Source: Chitinophaga varians
GTDB taxonomy: Bacteria > Bacteroidota > Bacteroidia > Chitinophagales > Chitinophagaceae
Length of the DNA: 64,000 bases
Direction: 5' to 3'
Assembly (NCBI RefSeq): GCF_014529945.1
Contig: NZ_JACVFB010000003.1
Span: forward strand, 558,001 to 622,000
The position numbers and the translations under genes are program-made. This document shows positions 44,044 to 52,107 of this stretch, one piece after another (the first letter of the stretch is position 1; every line of letters begins with the position of its first letter). The notes below the pieces were generated by a model, which saw nothing but the letters and a program-made list of their open reading frames with translations, was not told where the DNA came from and did no database searches.

Positions 44044-44481
44044 ATGGCAAGCAAAGTTATTCCTGCAATTTTTCTGCTGGGATTTCTGGTGATTGTGATG
44101 GTATCTTTTCATCCCGCTGCTTTGCAATCAGTATCACCATCTATCCATGAAGCCCGCAGCAAGACCAATGCCGACCCAGACATGAAACGTTACTGGATGG
44201 TATTGCTTAAAGGAGGCCCACACCGCGACCAGCCGGCAGTGGCAGCAGCTGGTATTCAGACGGCGCATCTGCAACATATACGACAACTCACGCAAACCGG
44301 CAAACTGCTGGTAGCCGGTCCGTTTGACAACGATGGCGATATGAAAGGAATATTTATACTCGATTGCAGGGATAGTCTGGAAGCAGTGCAGCTGGTGAAG
44401 GAAGATCCGGCGGTGCGTGCAGGGAGATTACGTTTTGAGGTGCTTCCGTGGTGGACACAAAAAAATTGTGTGTTTAAATAG
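44044..44481 (+). CDS. Exported YCII-related protein
   Basis: A 145-residue protein with a hydrophobic N-terminal segment (IPAIFLLGFLVIVMVSFHP), which may be a signal peptide or an anchor. A single YCII domain follows at about residues 48-135: RYWMVLLKGGPHRDQP with the conserved His, LLVAGPFDNDGDMKGIFILD, and the acidic CRDSLEAVQL. YCII domains form ferredoxin-like dimers with a His-Asp pair and are suspected to be small enzymes; the activity is not known. Export of a YCII protein is less usual but seen in this phylum. Confidence 0.82.
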   Translation: MASKVIPAIFLLGFLVIVMVSFHPAALQSVSPSIHEARSKTNADPDMKRYWMVLLKGGPHRDQPAVAAAGIQTAHLQHIRQLTQTGKLLVAGPFDNDGDMKGIFILDCRDSLEAVQLVKEDPAVRAGRLRFEVLPWWTQKNCVFK

Positions 44482-44566
44482 ATGCCTGAGTGGCGGTTAA
44501 CTTTCAGCCTTCCGGAAAAATTTTTCACAGCCAGCTAAAAGCTAACGCCAACGGCTATTGTCAGTA

Positions 44567-45388
44567 TCAGAGGCTGACAGTGGTCTGATTCAGGTAAGTG
44601 GCCATTTCCTGCTGGTATTGCTGGGCTGCATTACGGGCATCGGTGGCAAAATCTTCTCCGTTGCCGGCATAAATGATACCGCGGCTCACATTCACGAGCA
44701 GGCCGCAATCTTTATTCATGGCTTGCGTGGAGATTTCCTGCAGACTGCCTCCCTGCGCACCTACACCCGGTACCAGGAAAAAGTGGTCGGGCACCATTTT
44801 ACGGATATATCCCAGTTGAGCTGACTGTGTGGCGCCTACCACAAACATCAGGTTGTCTGGTGTACCCCACTCCATTGCTGTTTTCATCACTTTTTCAAAC
44901 AGCAGCTCGTCTCCCGCCTGTTGCAGCTGGAAGTCCTGGCTGCCTTCATTGGAAGTAAGTCCCAGGAGAATGGTCCATTTTTCCGGGAACTGAAGGAACG
45001 GTAATACGCTGTCTTTCCCCATATAAGGAGCTACCGTAACGGAATCAAACTTATACGTATCAAAAAAAGTTTTGGCGTATTGGGTAGAGGTATTGCCGAT
45101 ATCGCCGCGTTTAGCGTCAGCAATGGTAAAGATGCCGGAAGGGATGTATTCTATCGTACGCTGCAGCGTTTCCCATCCGCGGATGCCCATACATTCGTAA
45201 AAGGCCGTATTGATTTTATACGCCACACAAAGGTCTTTGGTAGCGTCAATAATTGCCTTGTTAAAGGCAAACACCGGATCTGCGTGAGACAGCAGGTGTT
45301 TTGGAATCTTTTGCATGTCTGTATCCAATCCTACGCACAGATAAGATTGTTTTTCCTTAATAAGATTCACCAATTCCTGTCGATTCAT
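44567..45388 (-). CDS. pyrF: Orotidine-5'-phosphate decarboxylase, type 2
   Basis: Last step of UMP synthesis: removal of CO2 from orotidine monophosphate. The 273-residue length fits the long type 2 PyrF found in actinobacteria and Bacteroidota. Visible motifs are YLCVGLDTDMQKIPKHLL at the N-terminus, the catalytic block FTIADAKRGDIGNTSTQYA with the Asp-Lys-Asp triad, and the phosphate loop VPGVGAQGGS with the closing NVSRGIIYAG. It is monocistronic in the window. Upstream (45389-45577) nothing is visible apart from AT-rich sequence. Confidence 0.95.
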   Translation of the reverse strand: MNRQELVNLIKEKQSYLCVGLDTDMQKIPKHLLSHADPVFAFNKAIIDATKDLCVAYKINTAFYECMGIRGWETLQRTIEYIPSGIFTIADAKRGDIGNTSTQYAKTFFDTYKFDSVTVAPYMGKDSVLPFLQFPEKWTILLGLTSNEGSQDFQLQQAGDELLFEKVMKTAMEWGTPDNLMFVVGATQSAQLGYIRKMVPDHFFLVPGVGAQGGSLQEISTQAMNKDCGLLVNVSRGIIYAGNGEDFATDARNAAQQYQQEMATYLNQTTVSL

Positions 45389-45577
45389 AGTCGGTTTATT
45401 TGGGGCGCAAAGTTAAGTAAAACTTAAGCATTGCAGCAGTTTAAACATATTATGATTACCTCTAAAATATTTTGCTGTGGTGTATTTGTTGTGGCCGTTA
45501 TGCTTTACCGACAATCATTTCGGAGGAAGATTCAACTAAAGATAAGGAAAAAAAGAATGTAGATTTTCCAAAAAAAA

Positions 45578-45617
45578 CAGCGAAAATGCCGTGGAAAATA
45601 CCACGTCATGTTCGCTG
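45578..45617 (-). terminator. Rho-independent terminator behind mrp
   Basis: CAGCGAAAATGCCGTGG and CCACGTCATGTTCGCTG pair with two mismatches around an AAAATA loop. On the minus strand eight T residues follow (A run 45570-45577). It lies about 80 bp behind the mrp stop, beyond a small repeat. Confidence 0.8.
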
Positions 45618-45629
45618 TAATATTTTAAT

Positions 45630-45691
45630 ATTTTGTTATTTAGACATTTGGTCATTTAAATAAGTAAATATTTAAATGCCTAAATGAGCAA
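45630..45691. repeat. Small palindrome, AAATAAC/AAATGCC-type arms (class C)
   Basis: ATTTAGACATTTGGTCATTT and its mirror ATTTAAATGCCTAAATGAGC fold on each other across TAAGT. It occupies the space between mrp and its terminator hairpin. The remainder of 45389-45629 shows no gene. Confidence 0.65.
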
Positions 45692-45694
45692 ATT

Positions 45695-46792
45695 TTATAC
45701 GATCACATCCACAATTTTAGTGGGGGCGATATTGGCATTACGCATCGCAATGCTTCTGGCAGCGGCGCCGGCCACGTCCAGGAAGGCTTTGCGGGTAATC
45801 TTATCATCGCTGGCCATCGCAGGCTGGCCACTATCGCCACCCTCACGGATGCTCTGTACCAGCGGGATCTGGCCCAGGAATGGTATTTCCAGGTCTTCTG
45901 CCAGTTTTTTACCACCTTCTTTTCCGAAGATATAGTATTTATTCTCAGGCAGTTCTGCCGGTGTGAAATAAGCCATGTTTTCCACCAGTCCAAGGATCGG
46001 CACATTGATCTGCTGTCCGTTGAACATAGCGATGCCTTTTTGTACGTCTACCAGTGCCACATCCTGTGGTGTGGTCACCATCACCGCGCCGGTTACCGGT
46101 ACTGTCTGTACCAGTGTCAGGTGGATATCGCCGGTGCCGGGAGGCATATCAATCACGAGGTAGTCCAGTTCGCCCCAGTACACATCAGTCAGAAACTGTC
46201 TGAGCGCGCTGCTGGCCATCGGGCCACGCCAAACCACGGCTTGTCTTTCATCGATCAGCAGACCGATGGACATTACTTTGATGCCGTATTTTTCTATCGG
46301 CTGGATCATGCCTTTACCTTCCACATTCACCATCATCGGTCTTTCGCCACGCAGGCCAAACATAATGGGAACGGACGGTCCGTAGATATCAGCATCCATC
46401 AGGCCCACACGGGCGCCATCACGGCCCAGTGCCAGCGCCAGATTGGCCGCCACGGTAGATTTGCCCACACCACCTTTACCGGAGGCCACGACAATAATAT
46501 TTTTTACGCCAGCCAATACGCCTTTACCTTCCGTACGACGCGAGCTCACATTGGCCGTCATCACTACTTCCACTTCCGCATCCTTGCTCACCATCATATG
46601 AATGGCATTGACACAGGCGTTCCTGATAAGATCTTTCAACGGGCAGGCCGGCGTTGTCAGCACTACCGTAAACTTCACCTTATTGCCGTTTATCTCTATA
46701 TCTTTTACCATGTTCAACGTCACCAGATCCTTTCCCAGATCGGGTTCTTCGACGTTGCTCAGGGCCTGTAAAATCTGCTCTTTCGTCATCAT
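45695..46792 (-). CDS. Mrp/NBP35-family iron-sulfur carrier ATPase, lacking the CxxC motif
   Basis: Mrp (ApbC) proteins bind ATP and help load Fe-S clusters onto target proteins. The 365-residue product has an N-terminal MIP18-like domain (about residues 1-85, with TPACPLKDLIRNACVNAI) and then the deviant Walker A VVASGKGGVGKSTVAANLAL. The later blocks DADIYGPSVPIMFG and DMPPGTGDIHLTL are typical. In ApbC the cluster-binding CxxC follows NMSYF; here the text is NMAYFTPAELPENKYYIFG with no Cys, so the usual metal site is missing. The start may be either of two neighbouring ATG codons (46792 or 46789). Confidence 0.92.
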   Translation of the reverse strand: MMTKEQILQALSNVEEPDLGKDLVTLNMVKDIEINGNKVKFTVVLTTPACPLKDLIRNACVNAIHMMVSKDAEVEVVMTANVSSRRTEGKGVLAGVKNIIVVASGKGGVGKSTVAANLALALGRDGARVGLMDADIYGPSVPIMFGLRGERPMMVNVEGKGMIQPIEKYGIKVMSIGLLIDERQAVVWRGPMASSALRQFLTDVYWGELDYLVIDMPPGTGDIHLTLVQTVPVTGAVMVTTPQDVALVDVQKGIAMFNGQQINVPILGLVENMAYFTPAELPENKYYIFGKEGGKKLAEDLEIPFLGQIPLVQSIREGGDSGQPAMASDDKITRKAFLDVAGAAARSIAMRNANIAPTKIVDVIV

Positions 46793-46920
46793 AAATTGTT
46801 GTTAAAATTCTATTCCTGTCTGCAAAGTTAACCCAATTGGAAGTTAATTTACAAACTCTTCTTCGCGTTCATCCATCGCAGGGAGACAAGTAATTTAAAT
46901 TTCTATATCTTAGGGCCGGC

Positions 46921-47577
46921 ATGCATCACAAAAGATCCTACATACTGTCACTTATCCTGGTGTTCCTTTTATCTCCTTTCCTGCTGAAAGCCCAAATCGC
47001 GGATTTCCGGGACAGTGTTATTCAAATTTCAGGGATCACCATGACAGCTGACAGCCTGCGGGCCGTTCCGGCAGTCAGTGTCCTCGTCAGAGGCCAGGGC
47101 CGCGGTACCATCTCCAACTCCGCCGGCGTTTTCTCCATCGTGGTTTTTAAGGGTGACACCCTTACTTTCAGCGCCGTAGGCTTCAAAAAGAAAGATTATA
47201 AAATCCCGACCACACTCAAAGGCAATAATTTCTCCCTGATACAACTGATGGTGGAAGATACCACCTATCTTCCGGTAACCATCATCAAACCCTACCTCAA
47301 CCGGCAGGAGTTTGAACGGGCTTTCGCCAGTATGGACATCCCCGATGATGCCTACGAAATAGCCCGCAAAAACACGGAGAACGCCCGACTGAGGGCTATG
47401 ACCCGCTTCACGCCCGTAGACGGCGCAGAAGGCACGAACATGTACCTCAACAAACAGGCGCAGTCCCTGTACTATGCCGGCCAGCCACCACCACAGAACA
47501 TCTTCAACCCACTCGCCTGGGCCCAGTTTATTCAGGCCTGGAAACGGGGCGACTTCAAACGAAAAGACGATTATTAA
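46921..47577 (+). CDS. Exported protein with carboxypeptidase-like regulatory domain
   Basis: A 218-residue protein with a signal peptide (HKRSYILSLILVFLLSPFLL). A single CarboxypepD_reg-like beta-sandwich domain (about residues 35-110) follows: VSVLVRGQGRGTISNSAGVF and LTFSAVGFKKKDYKIP. The rest is helical, with a Pro/Gln-rich part (YYAGQPPPQNIFNPLAWAQF) and a basic end. Such short proteins are frequent in Bacteroidota envelopes, and their role is unknown. It is divergent from mrp with about 130 bp between. Confidence 0.8.
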   Translation: MHHKRSYILSLILVFLLSPFLLKAQIADFRDSVIQISGITMTADSLRAVPAVSVLVRGQGRGTISNSAGVFSIVVFKGDTLTFSAVGFKKKDYKIPTTLKGNNFSLIQLMVEDTTYLPVTIIKPYLNRQEFERAFASMDIPDDAYEIARKNTENARLRAMTRFTPVDGAEGTNMYLNKQAQSLYYAGQPPPQNIFNPLAWAQFIQAWKRGDFKRKDDY

Positions 47578-47693
47578 TAATTACGAATTACAAATGACGA
47601 ATTAAGGGCTCTCTTACAGGGAGGTCACTTCAACAACCTTTCCATTAAAGGACCCTCCGTTCGTCATTCGTCATTTGTAATTCGTAATTGATT
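47577..47693. repeat. Intergenic palindrome, ATTACGAA-type arms (class B)
   Basis: The left arm ATTACGAATTACAAATGACG with AATTAAGGG is answered by the right arm CGTTCGTCATTCGTCATTTG with TAATTCGTAATTG. It fills the spacer between two genes on the plus strand. Confidence 0.8.
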
Positions 47694-47727
47694 AAATTGC
47701 TTTCTTATCAGAACCAAAATAATCTCC

Positions 47728-48612
47728 ATGCAAAAAGTAGCGGTTATAGGCGCAGGCACCATGGGTAATGGTATCGCGCACGTATTTGCCCAGAACGGCT
47801 ATGCGGTAAACCTGATAGATGTATCAGCTGCAGCCCTCGAAAAGGCCATACAAACCATCAGCAAGAATCTCGACAGACAGGTAGCCAAAGGCACTGTTAC
47901 CGAAGAACAAAAAGCACAGACGCTTGCCAACATCAATCCCCTCGCTTCTATCCCTGACGGCGTAAGAGAAGTGTCGCTCGTAGTGGAAGCAGCGACTGAA
48001 AATGTAGCGCTGAAACTGAAAATATTCCAGGACCTCGATCAACACGCCCATCCGGACGCTATTCTGGCTACCAATACTTCCTCCATCTCCATCACCAAAA
48101 TAGCCGCTGCCACCAAACGGCCGGCAAAAGTAATCGGCATGCACTTCATGAATCCGGTGCCGGTGATGAAACTGGTGGAGATTATCAACGGTTATGCTAC
48201 GGACAAGAGCATCACCCAGGAAATTGTGGCCCTGTCCGAAAAACTGGGCAAAGTACCGTGTGTGGTGAACGATTATCCCGGTTTTATTGCCAACCGTATC
48301 CTCATGCCCATGATCAATGAAGCCATCTACTCCCTCTTTGAAGGCGTGGCCGGCGTGGCGGAAATAGATACCGTGATGAAACTCGGTATGGCGCATCCAA
48401 TGGGACCGCTGCAACTGGCTGATTTCATCGGGCTGGACGTATGCCTTTCCATCCTCAACGTGCTACATGATGGCTTTGGCAACCCGAAATATGCCCCCTG
48501 CCCCCTGCTGGTTAACATGGTCACTGCCGGATACCTCGGCGTGAAAAACGGAGAGGGTTTCTACAAATATACCCCTGGCAGCAAGGACCTCGTGGTAAGC
48601 CCGCGGTTTTAA
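47728..48612 (+). CDS. 3-hydroxybutyryl-CoA dehydrogenase
   Basis: A 294-residue NAD(P)-dependent enzyme that interconverts 3-hydroxybutyryl-CoA and acetoacetyl-CoA. The Rossmann motif is VAVIGAGTMGNGIAHVFAQ. The catalytic His lies in GMHFMNPVPVMKLVEI, followed by VVNDYPGFIANRILMPMI at the domain junction and LGMAHPMGPLQLADFIGLD in the C-terminal helical domain. Length and motifs match stand-alone Hbd/PaaH-type enzymes. It may work with the glutaryl-CoA dehydrogenase at 42676 on crotonyl-CoA metabolism. It is flanked by class B palindromes on both sides. Confidence 0.93.
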   Translation: MQKVAVIGAGTMGNGIAHVFAQNGYAVNLIDVSAAALEKAIQTISKNLDRQVAKGTVTEEQKAQTLANINPLASIPDGVREVSLVVEAATENVALKLKIFQDLDQHAHPDAILATNTSSISITKIAAATKRPAKVIGMHFMNPVPVMKLVEIINGYATDKSITQEIVALSEKLGKVPCVVNDYPGFIANRILMPMINEAIYSLFEGVAGVAEIDTVMKLGMAHPMGPLQLADFIGLDVCLSILNVLHDGFGNPKYAPCPLLVNMVTAGYLGVKNGEGFYKYTPGSKDLVVSPRF

Positions 48613-48725
48613 TTACGAATTAGGAACTACGAATTACGAATGGAGGGCTTTCTTATAGAAATGTTAATTATTAACCGTTCTATAAGAAAGCCCTCCATTC
48701 GTAATTCCTAATTCGTAATTTGTAA
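48613..48725. repeat. Intergenic palindrome, ATTACGAA-type arms with long perfect core (class B)
   Basis: Directly behind the hbd stop, arms of ATTACGAATTAGGAACTACG type enclose a core in which GAATGGAGGGCTTTCTTATA with GAA pairs perfectly with its mirror TTC and TATAAGAAAGCCCTCCATTC (23 bp, loop about 17). The outer arms pair imperfectly. It should fold as a very stable hairpin and may end hbd transcription. Confidence 0.85.
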
Positions 48726-48731
48726 TGGATT

Positions 48732-48838
48732 TTGTCCGGTTTTGGACGTTCGGCTTTCGTGTTCGGACAATCTCATCGACCTATTCACTGTGTAACTTAT
48801 TCATTTTCAACAAATCTATTTCTGGCATATTCTTTATC
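48732..48838 (+). promoter_or_regulatory. Possible enhancer-binding site and degenerate sigma-54-like promoter
   Basis: TTGTCCG (48732-48738) and CGGACAA (48764-48770) form a perfect inverted repeat, with a nested GTCC...GGAC (48734-48747). About 55 bp downstream lies TGGCAT with TTCTTTAT (48823-48837), similar to a -24/-12 element but with AT where GC is expected. The arrangement recalls regulator sites before sigma-54 promoters in this phylum, but the promoter is weak. Confidence 0.3.
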
Positions 48839-48868
48839 GTCCTTCGTTATCACCCTAATATTACAACT

Positions 48869-49126
48869 ATGTTGAAACGTTATCGATTCTTCTTAATCAC
48901 AGCAGCCGTAGTGGCTGGCATGCTGTTATTAAAAAGAGCATGCGTTAAATTGGACACCCCGGAAGCCTCACAATCTCCTTTTCTTTGTTTTGAACTGTTA
49001 GCCGATTTTCACCTGACGGGGAAACACCCTACCGTTACTTCACTGCCTTTACCTCAAGTCCGTGAATGTCACGAAGGCGTAAAAGGCACAGCTCTTCGTT
49101 CGCCCGGGGCACTCCTATGTCCATAG
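48869..49126 (+). CDS. Doubtful small membrane-anchored protein
   Basis: An ATG at 48869 opens an 85-codon frame starting MLKRYRFFLITAAVVAGMLL, a plausible membrane anchor or signal. The rest (VKLDTPEASQSPFLCFELLA onward) matches nothing I know, and its last 30 codons run antisense through the 3' end of yigZ, so at least that part may be accidental. It could be the remnant of a truncated gene behind the possible regulatory site at 48732. The ~420-bp space between hbd and yigZ holds nothing else. Confidence 0.25.
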   Translation: MLKRYRFFLITAAVVAGMLLLKRACVKLDTPEASQSPFLCFELLADFHLTGKHPTVTSLPLPQVRECHEGVKGTALRSPGALLCP

Positions 49127-49634
49127 TACAAAAGAGCTGTAGCTCCTGCGACAGCACCGTACAATTGTTTTGTTTCACCACGATCATCACATCATTCATG
49201 ATGGTATAATCGAACGTGAGATGATATTTTGATTCTATGTTCTTCTGAATAGCCGGCACCAGTTGCAATACCATGGCAGCGCTCAGCTTATAAGCATTGA
49301 TCAGCCCCGGAACGCCCAGCAGGGTACCGCCAAAATAACGCACCACCACAATCAGCACATCTGTTACCTGTTTACTGTCTATTTGTCCGAGGATAGGTTT
49401 GCCCGCAGAACCGGAAGGCTCTCCGTCATCATTGGCGCGAAACTGCAATCCATCCGTACCTAAGCGGTAAGCATAACAATGGTGGGTAGCTTTGGGATGC
49501 TCCTTTTTCACTTCCATCAGACAATCTTTCACCGCTTCAGGGGTCTTCACGGGAAATACGTAAGCCAGAAATTTGCTGCCCCTGTCCTTGAATTCAGCAA
49601 CAGCGGTTTTATCAATAGTAAAATAAACCTCCAT
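49035..49634 (-). CDS. yigZ: YigZ/IMPACT family protein
   Basis: A 199-residue protein of the UPF0029/IMPACT family. The N-terminal domain contains SKFLAYVFPVKTPEAVKDCL, then HHCYAYRLG and NDDGEPSGSAGKPILGQI, the most conserved stretch. VVRYFGGTLLGVPGLINAYK follows, and a C-terminal DUF1949 domain covers the last 65 residues. Eukaryotic IMPACT regulates translation through Gcn1; the bacterial role is not settled and may concern nucleic acid or ribosome binding. It lies about 40 bp behind ribD on the same strand and may be co-transcribed. Confidence 0.93.
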   Translation of the reverse strand: MEVYFTIDKTAVAEFKDRGSKFLAYVFPVKTPEAVKDCLMEVKKEHPKATHHCYAYRLGTDGLQFRANDDGEPSGSAGKPILGQIDSKQVTDVLIVVVRYFGGTLLGVPGLINAYKLSAAMVLQLVPAIQKNIESKYHLTFDYTIMNDVMIVVKQNNCTVLSQELQLFCTMDIGVPRANEELCLLRLRDIHGLEVKAVK

Positions 49635-49677
49635 CTATATATTTTAGAAAAACCAGATATTCTTATTTTAACCACAA

Positions 49678-50721
49678 CTATTCACCACGTCGGTAAATGT
49701 CGATACGGTCCCCTTCCAGGTGCAGACTTTCCGCTACTATCGCCTGCCGCACGGCTGGTGCCGCCAGTCCATCGGATAGTGTATCCGTCCCCGTTATAAC
49801 GCGTGCTTCATCCCAGAGGCCTGTTTCCAGAAAACGTTGCAGCACATAAGGACCACCTTCCACCAGTACGCTCTGTATCTGGCGCTGGTAGAGGTGTTGC
49901 ATCAGTTGAGGCAATAATGGCGTGGTAAAATCGAGCTGTATCATCTCCACGGTTCCTTCCTCCGCTTTTTGCGCTGTGAGGAAGATGGTGGGAATACTGC
50001 CATCCCACAGGTGATGGGTACGGGGCACGGCGAGCGTTCTGTCGATCACCAGTCGCACCGGGCTTTTGCCAGGCCACAGCCGGGTATTCAGTTTCGGGTT
50101 GTCGAGGATAGCGGTGCGGGTACCTACCAGGATAGCCATCTCTTCGCTGCGCCAGCGGTGTACCAGGCGGTCGCTCCACGGGTTGGAGATACGCACCGGC
50201 ACCCCGTCGGGGCCGGCCATAAAGCCATTGCGGCTCTGGGCCCATTTGAGGATGATATAAGGTCGCTGCTGCTCATGAAAAGTAAAGAAGCGGCGATTGA
50301 TAGCCCTGCATTCTTTCTCCAGCACGCCGGTATGTACTTTTACACCGGCTTTTTTCAGCTTTTCGATACCTTTTCCCGCTACCGCAGAGAAAGTGTCCAC
50401 ACAACCGACCACTACTTCCGGGATTTTCTCCGACACGATCAGATCTGCACAGGGCGGCGTTTTACCATGATGTGCACAGGGTTCAAGGCTTACGTACATG
50501 GTAGCCCGCTGGACAAGGGGCTTGTCCTCCGCCGTAACGCTGTTGACACAGTTCACCTCCGCATGTGCCTGACCATATTGCCGATGGTAGCCTTCCCCGA
50601 TGATACGGCCCTGATGCACCAGCACCGCCCCTACCACCGGATTAGGCGCCGCATGGCCGCGACCCATGGCGGCCAGCTCCAGGCACCGCCTCATAAAAAT
50701 TTCATGGTCTGTGCTATTCAT
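49678..50721 (-). CDS. ribD: Bifunctional riboflavin biosynthesis protein RibD
   Basis: A 347-residue enzyme for the second and third steps of riboflavin synthesis. The N-terminal deaminase domain carries the zinc site HAEVNC and SLEPCAHHGKTPPCADLI (residues about 48-90). The C-terminal reductase domain starts near residue 150 (PYIILKWAQSRNGFMAGPDG) and includes RLVIDRTLAVP and SVLVEGGPYVLQRFLETG. Both domains look complete. I looked for an FMN riboswitch in the 106 bp before the start and saw none. The divergent prmC gene begins at 50828. Confidence 0.95.
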   Translation of the reverse strand: MNSTDHEIFMRRCLELAAMGRGHAAPNPVVGAVLVHQGRIIGEGYHRQYGQAHAEVNCVNSVTAEDKPLVQRATMYVSLEPCAHHGKTPPCADLIVSEKIPEVVVGCVDTFSAVAGKGIEKLKKAGVKVHTGVLEKECRAINRRFFTFHEQQRPYIILKWAQSRNGFMAGPDGVPVRISNPWSDRLVHRWRSEEMAILVGTRTAILDNPKLNTRLWPGKSPVRLVIDRTLAVPRTHHLWDGSIPTIFLTAQKAEEGTVEMIQLDFTTPLLPQLMQHLYQRQIQSVLVEGGPYVLQRFLETGLWDEARVITGTDTLSDGLAAPAVRQAIVAESLHLEGDRIDIYRRGE

Positions 50722-50827
50722 GATACCCTGTTAAGTAATATTTTTGCCAAAATTACGTTTTTAGCCGACGGAAAATGCCAACCACCTCCTGGTTTGTAAT
50801 TTCCGGCTGATTCTTAAATTATCAAAT

Positions 50828-51688
50828 TTGACAATACAAACAGCCTTTACCTATATCACAGGTGCCATAGGCGATTTATACGATGCGCGCGAAGCGGCCA
50901 ATATAGCGCATATTGTGCTCGAGCATATAACGGGCATGAATAAACTGGACCGCCTCGTACACAAAGCCAAACTACTGACGCCTGATCAGAATACCCGGCT
51001 CAAAAGCGCCATAGAAGCATTGCAACGGATGGAGCCGGTGCAATATGTGACCGGCTCCGGCTGGTTCTACGGCATGGAACTGACCGTTAACCATCATGTG
51101 CTGATTCCGCGGCCGGAAACAGAAGAGCTGGTAGCCTGGATCATCGAAGACCTCACGGGCCATCCCCACCCGCACCTGCTGGACATCGGTACCGGCAGCG
51201 GTTGTATCCCGCTGGCATTAAAACAGAACATTCCTGCTGCCGTGGTGACCGCCATCGATGTTAGCGAAGAAGCGCTGGCTGTGGCCCGCGAAAATGCAGC
51301 TAAGCTGCGCCTGGAAGTGGCGTTCTCCCGCCTCAGCGCGCTCGATGAGCAACAAATGGCTACGCTGCCTGCATTTGACGTGATCGTCAGCAATCCGCCC
51401 TACATCACACAAAGCGAACAAGCCACTATGCAGCAACAGGTATGGGGCTTTGAGCCGTCCATCGCGTTGTTCGTACCAGACAACGACGCGCTGCTGTTCT
51501 ACCGGCATATTGCCCACACCGCGCTACAGAAGCTAAATGCGGGCGGCGCCCTTTACTTCGAGATCAATGAATCGCTGGGGCAGGAAGTCGTGGAATTGCT
51601 GCAGTCAATGGGATTCAGGGACGTCATACTCCGGCAGGACATGTTCGGCAAAGACAGGATGGTAAAAGCGCTCACGCAAAGACGCTAA
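50828..51688 (+). CDS. prmC: Peptide chain release factor N5-glutamine methyltransferase
   Basis: PrmC methylates the Gln of the GGQ motif in release factors RF1 and RF2. The 286-residue product has an N-terminal helical domain (about 75 residues), the SAM motif HLLDIGTGSGCIPLALKQ and the catalytic NPPY loop VIVSNPPYITQ near residue 192. The frame opens with TTG at 50828 and no upstream ATG is available. The last codons (LTQRR, then TAA) are written by the first GCAAAG words of the class A repeat that follows: the repeat has supplied the stop codon. Fragments of this 3' end are copied in the tandem array downstream. Confidence 0.92.
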   Translation: MTIQTAFTYITGAIGDLYDAREAANIAHIVLEHITGMNKLDRLVHKAKLLTPDQNTRLKSAIEALQRMEPVQYVTGSGWFYGMELTVNHHVLIPRPETEELVAWIIEDLTGHPHPHLLDIGTGSGCIPLALKQNIPAAVVTAIDVSEEALAVARENAAKLRLEVAFSRLSALDEQQMATLPAFDVIVSNPPYITQSEQATMQQQVWGFEPSIALFVPDNDALLFYRHIAHTALQKLNAGGALYFEINESLGQEVVELLQSMGFRDVILRQDMFGKDRMVKALTQRR

Positions 51689-52104
51689 GCAGCAAAGACG
51701 CTAAGATGATATAAGCGAACAGAGAAAGCAAAGGATCCCGCAAAGACAGAATGCTAAAAAGCTCACGCAAAGACGCTAAGCAGCAAAGACGCTAAGATGA
51801 TATAAGCGAACAGAGAAAGCAAAGGATCCCGCAAAGACAGAATGCTAAAAAGCTCTCGCAAAGACGCTAAGCAGCTAAGACGCTAAGATGATATAAGCGA
51901 GCAGAGAAAGCAAGGGATCCGGCAAAGACAGAATGGTAAAAAGCTCACGCAAAGACGCTAAGCAGCAAAGACGCTAAGATGATATAAGCGAGCAGAGAAA
52001 GCAAAGGAGCGGAGATCAAATGTGATCTCCGCTCCTTTGCTTTCTTATAATCCTTAAAAATTTATTCTTTGCGTCTTTGCTGCTTAGCGCCTTTGCGTGA
52101 ACGC
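51670..52104. repeat. Class A palindrome expanded into a 91-bp tandem array
   Basis: Copies beginning GCTCACGCAAAGACGCTAAG (one with GCTCTCG) start at 51670, 51761, 51852 and 51943, exactly 91 bp apart. Each unit ends with GGCAAAGACAGAATG-like text that resembles the 3' end of prmC. The last copy runs into the standard core (AAGCAAAGGAGCGGAGATCA and its mirror) and the right arm CTTTGCGTCTTTGCTGCTTA. This fills 419 bp between prmC and the convergent exbD gene; no gene is seen in it. Copies differ by a few substitutions. Confidence 0.95.
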
Positions 52105-52107
52105 GAA

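Noticed and set aside
50722..50827. FMN riboswitch before ribD
   Set aside because: The 106-bp divergent spacer with prmC is too short and lacks the conserved FMN aptamer helices.
51670..52104. CRISPR array
   Set aside because: The 91-bp units are repeated as a whole; there are no unique spacers between short repeats, no cas genes nearby, and the unit includes a gene end.
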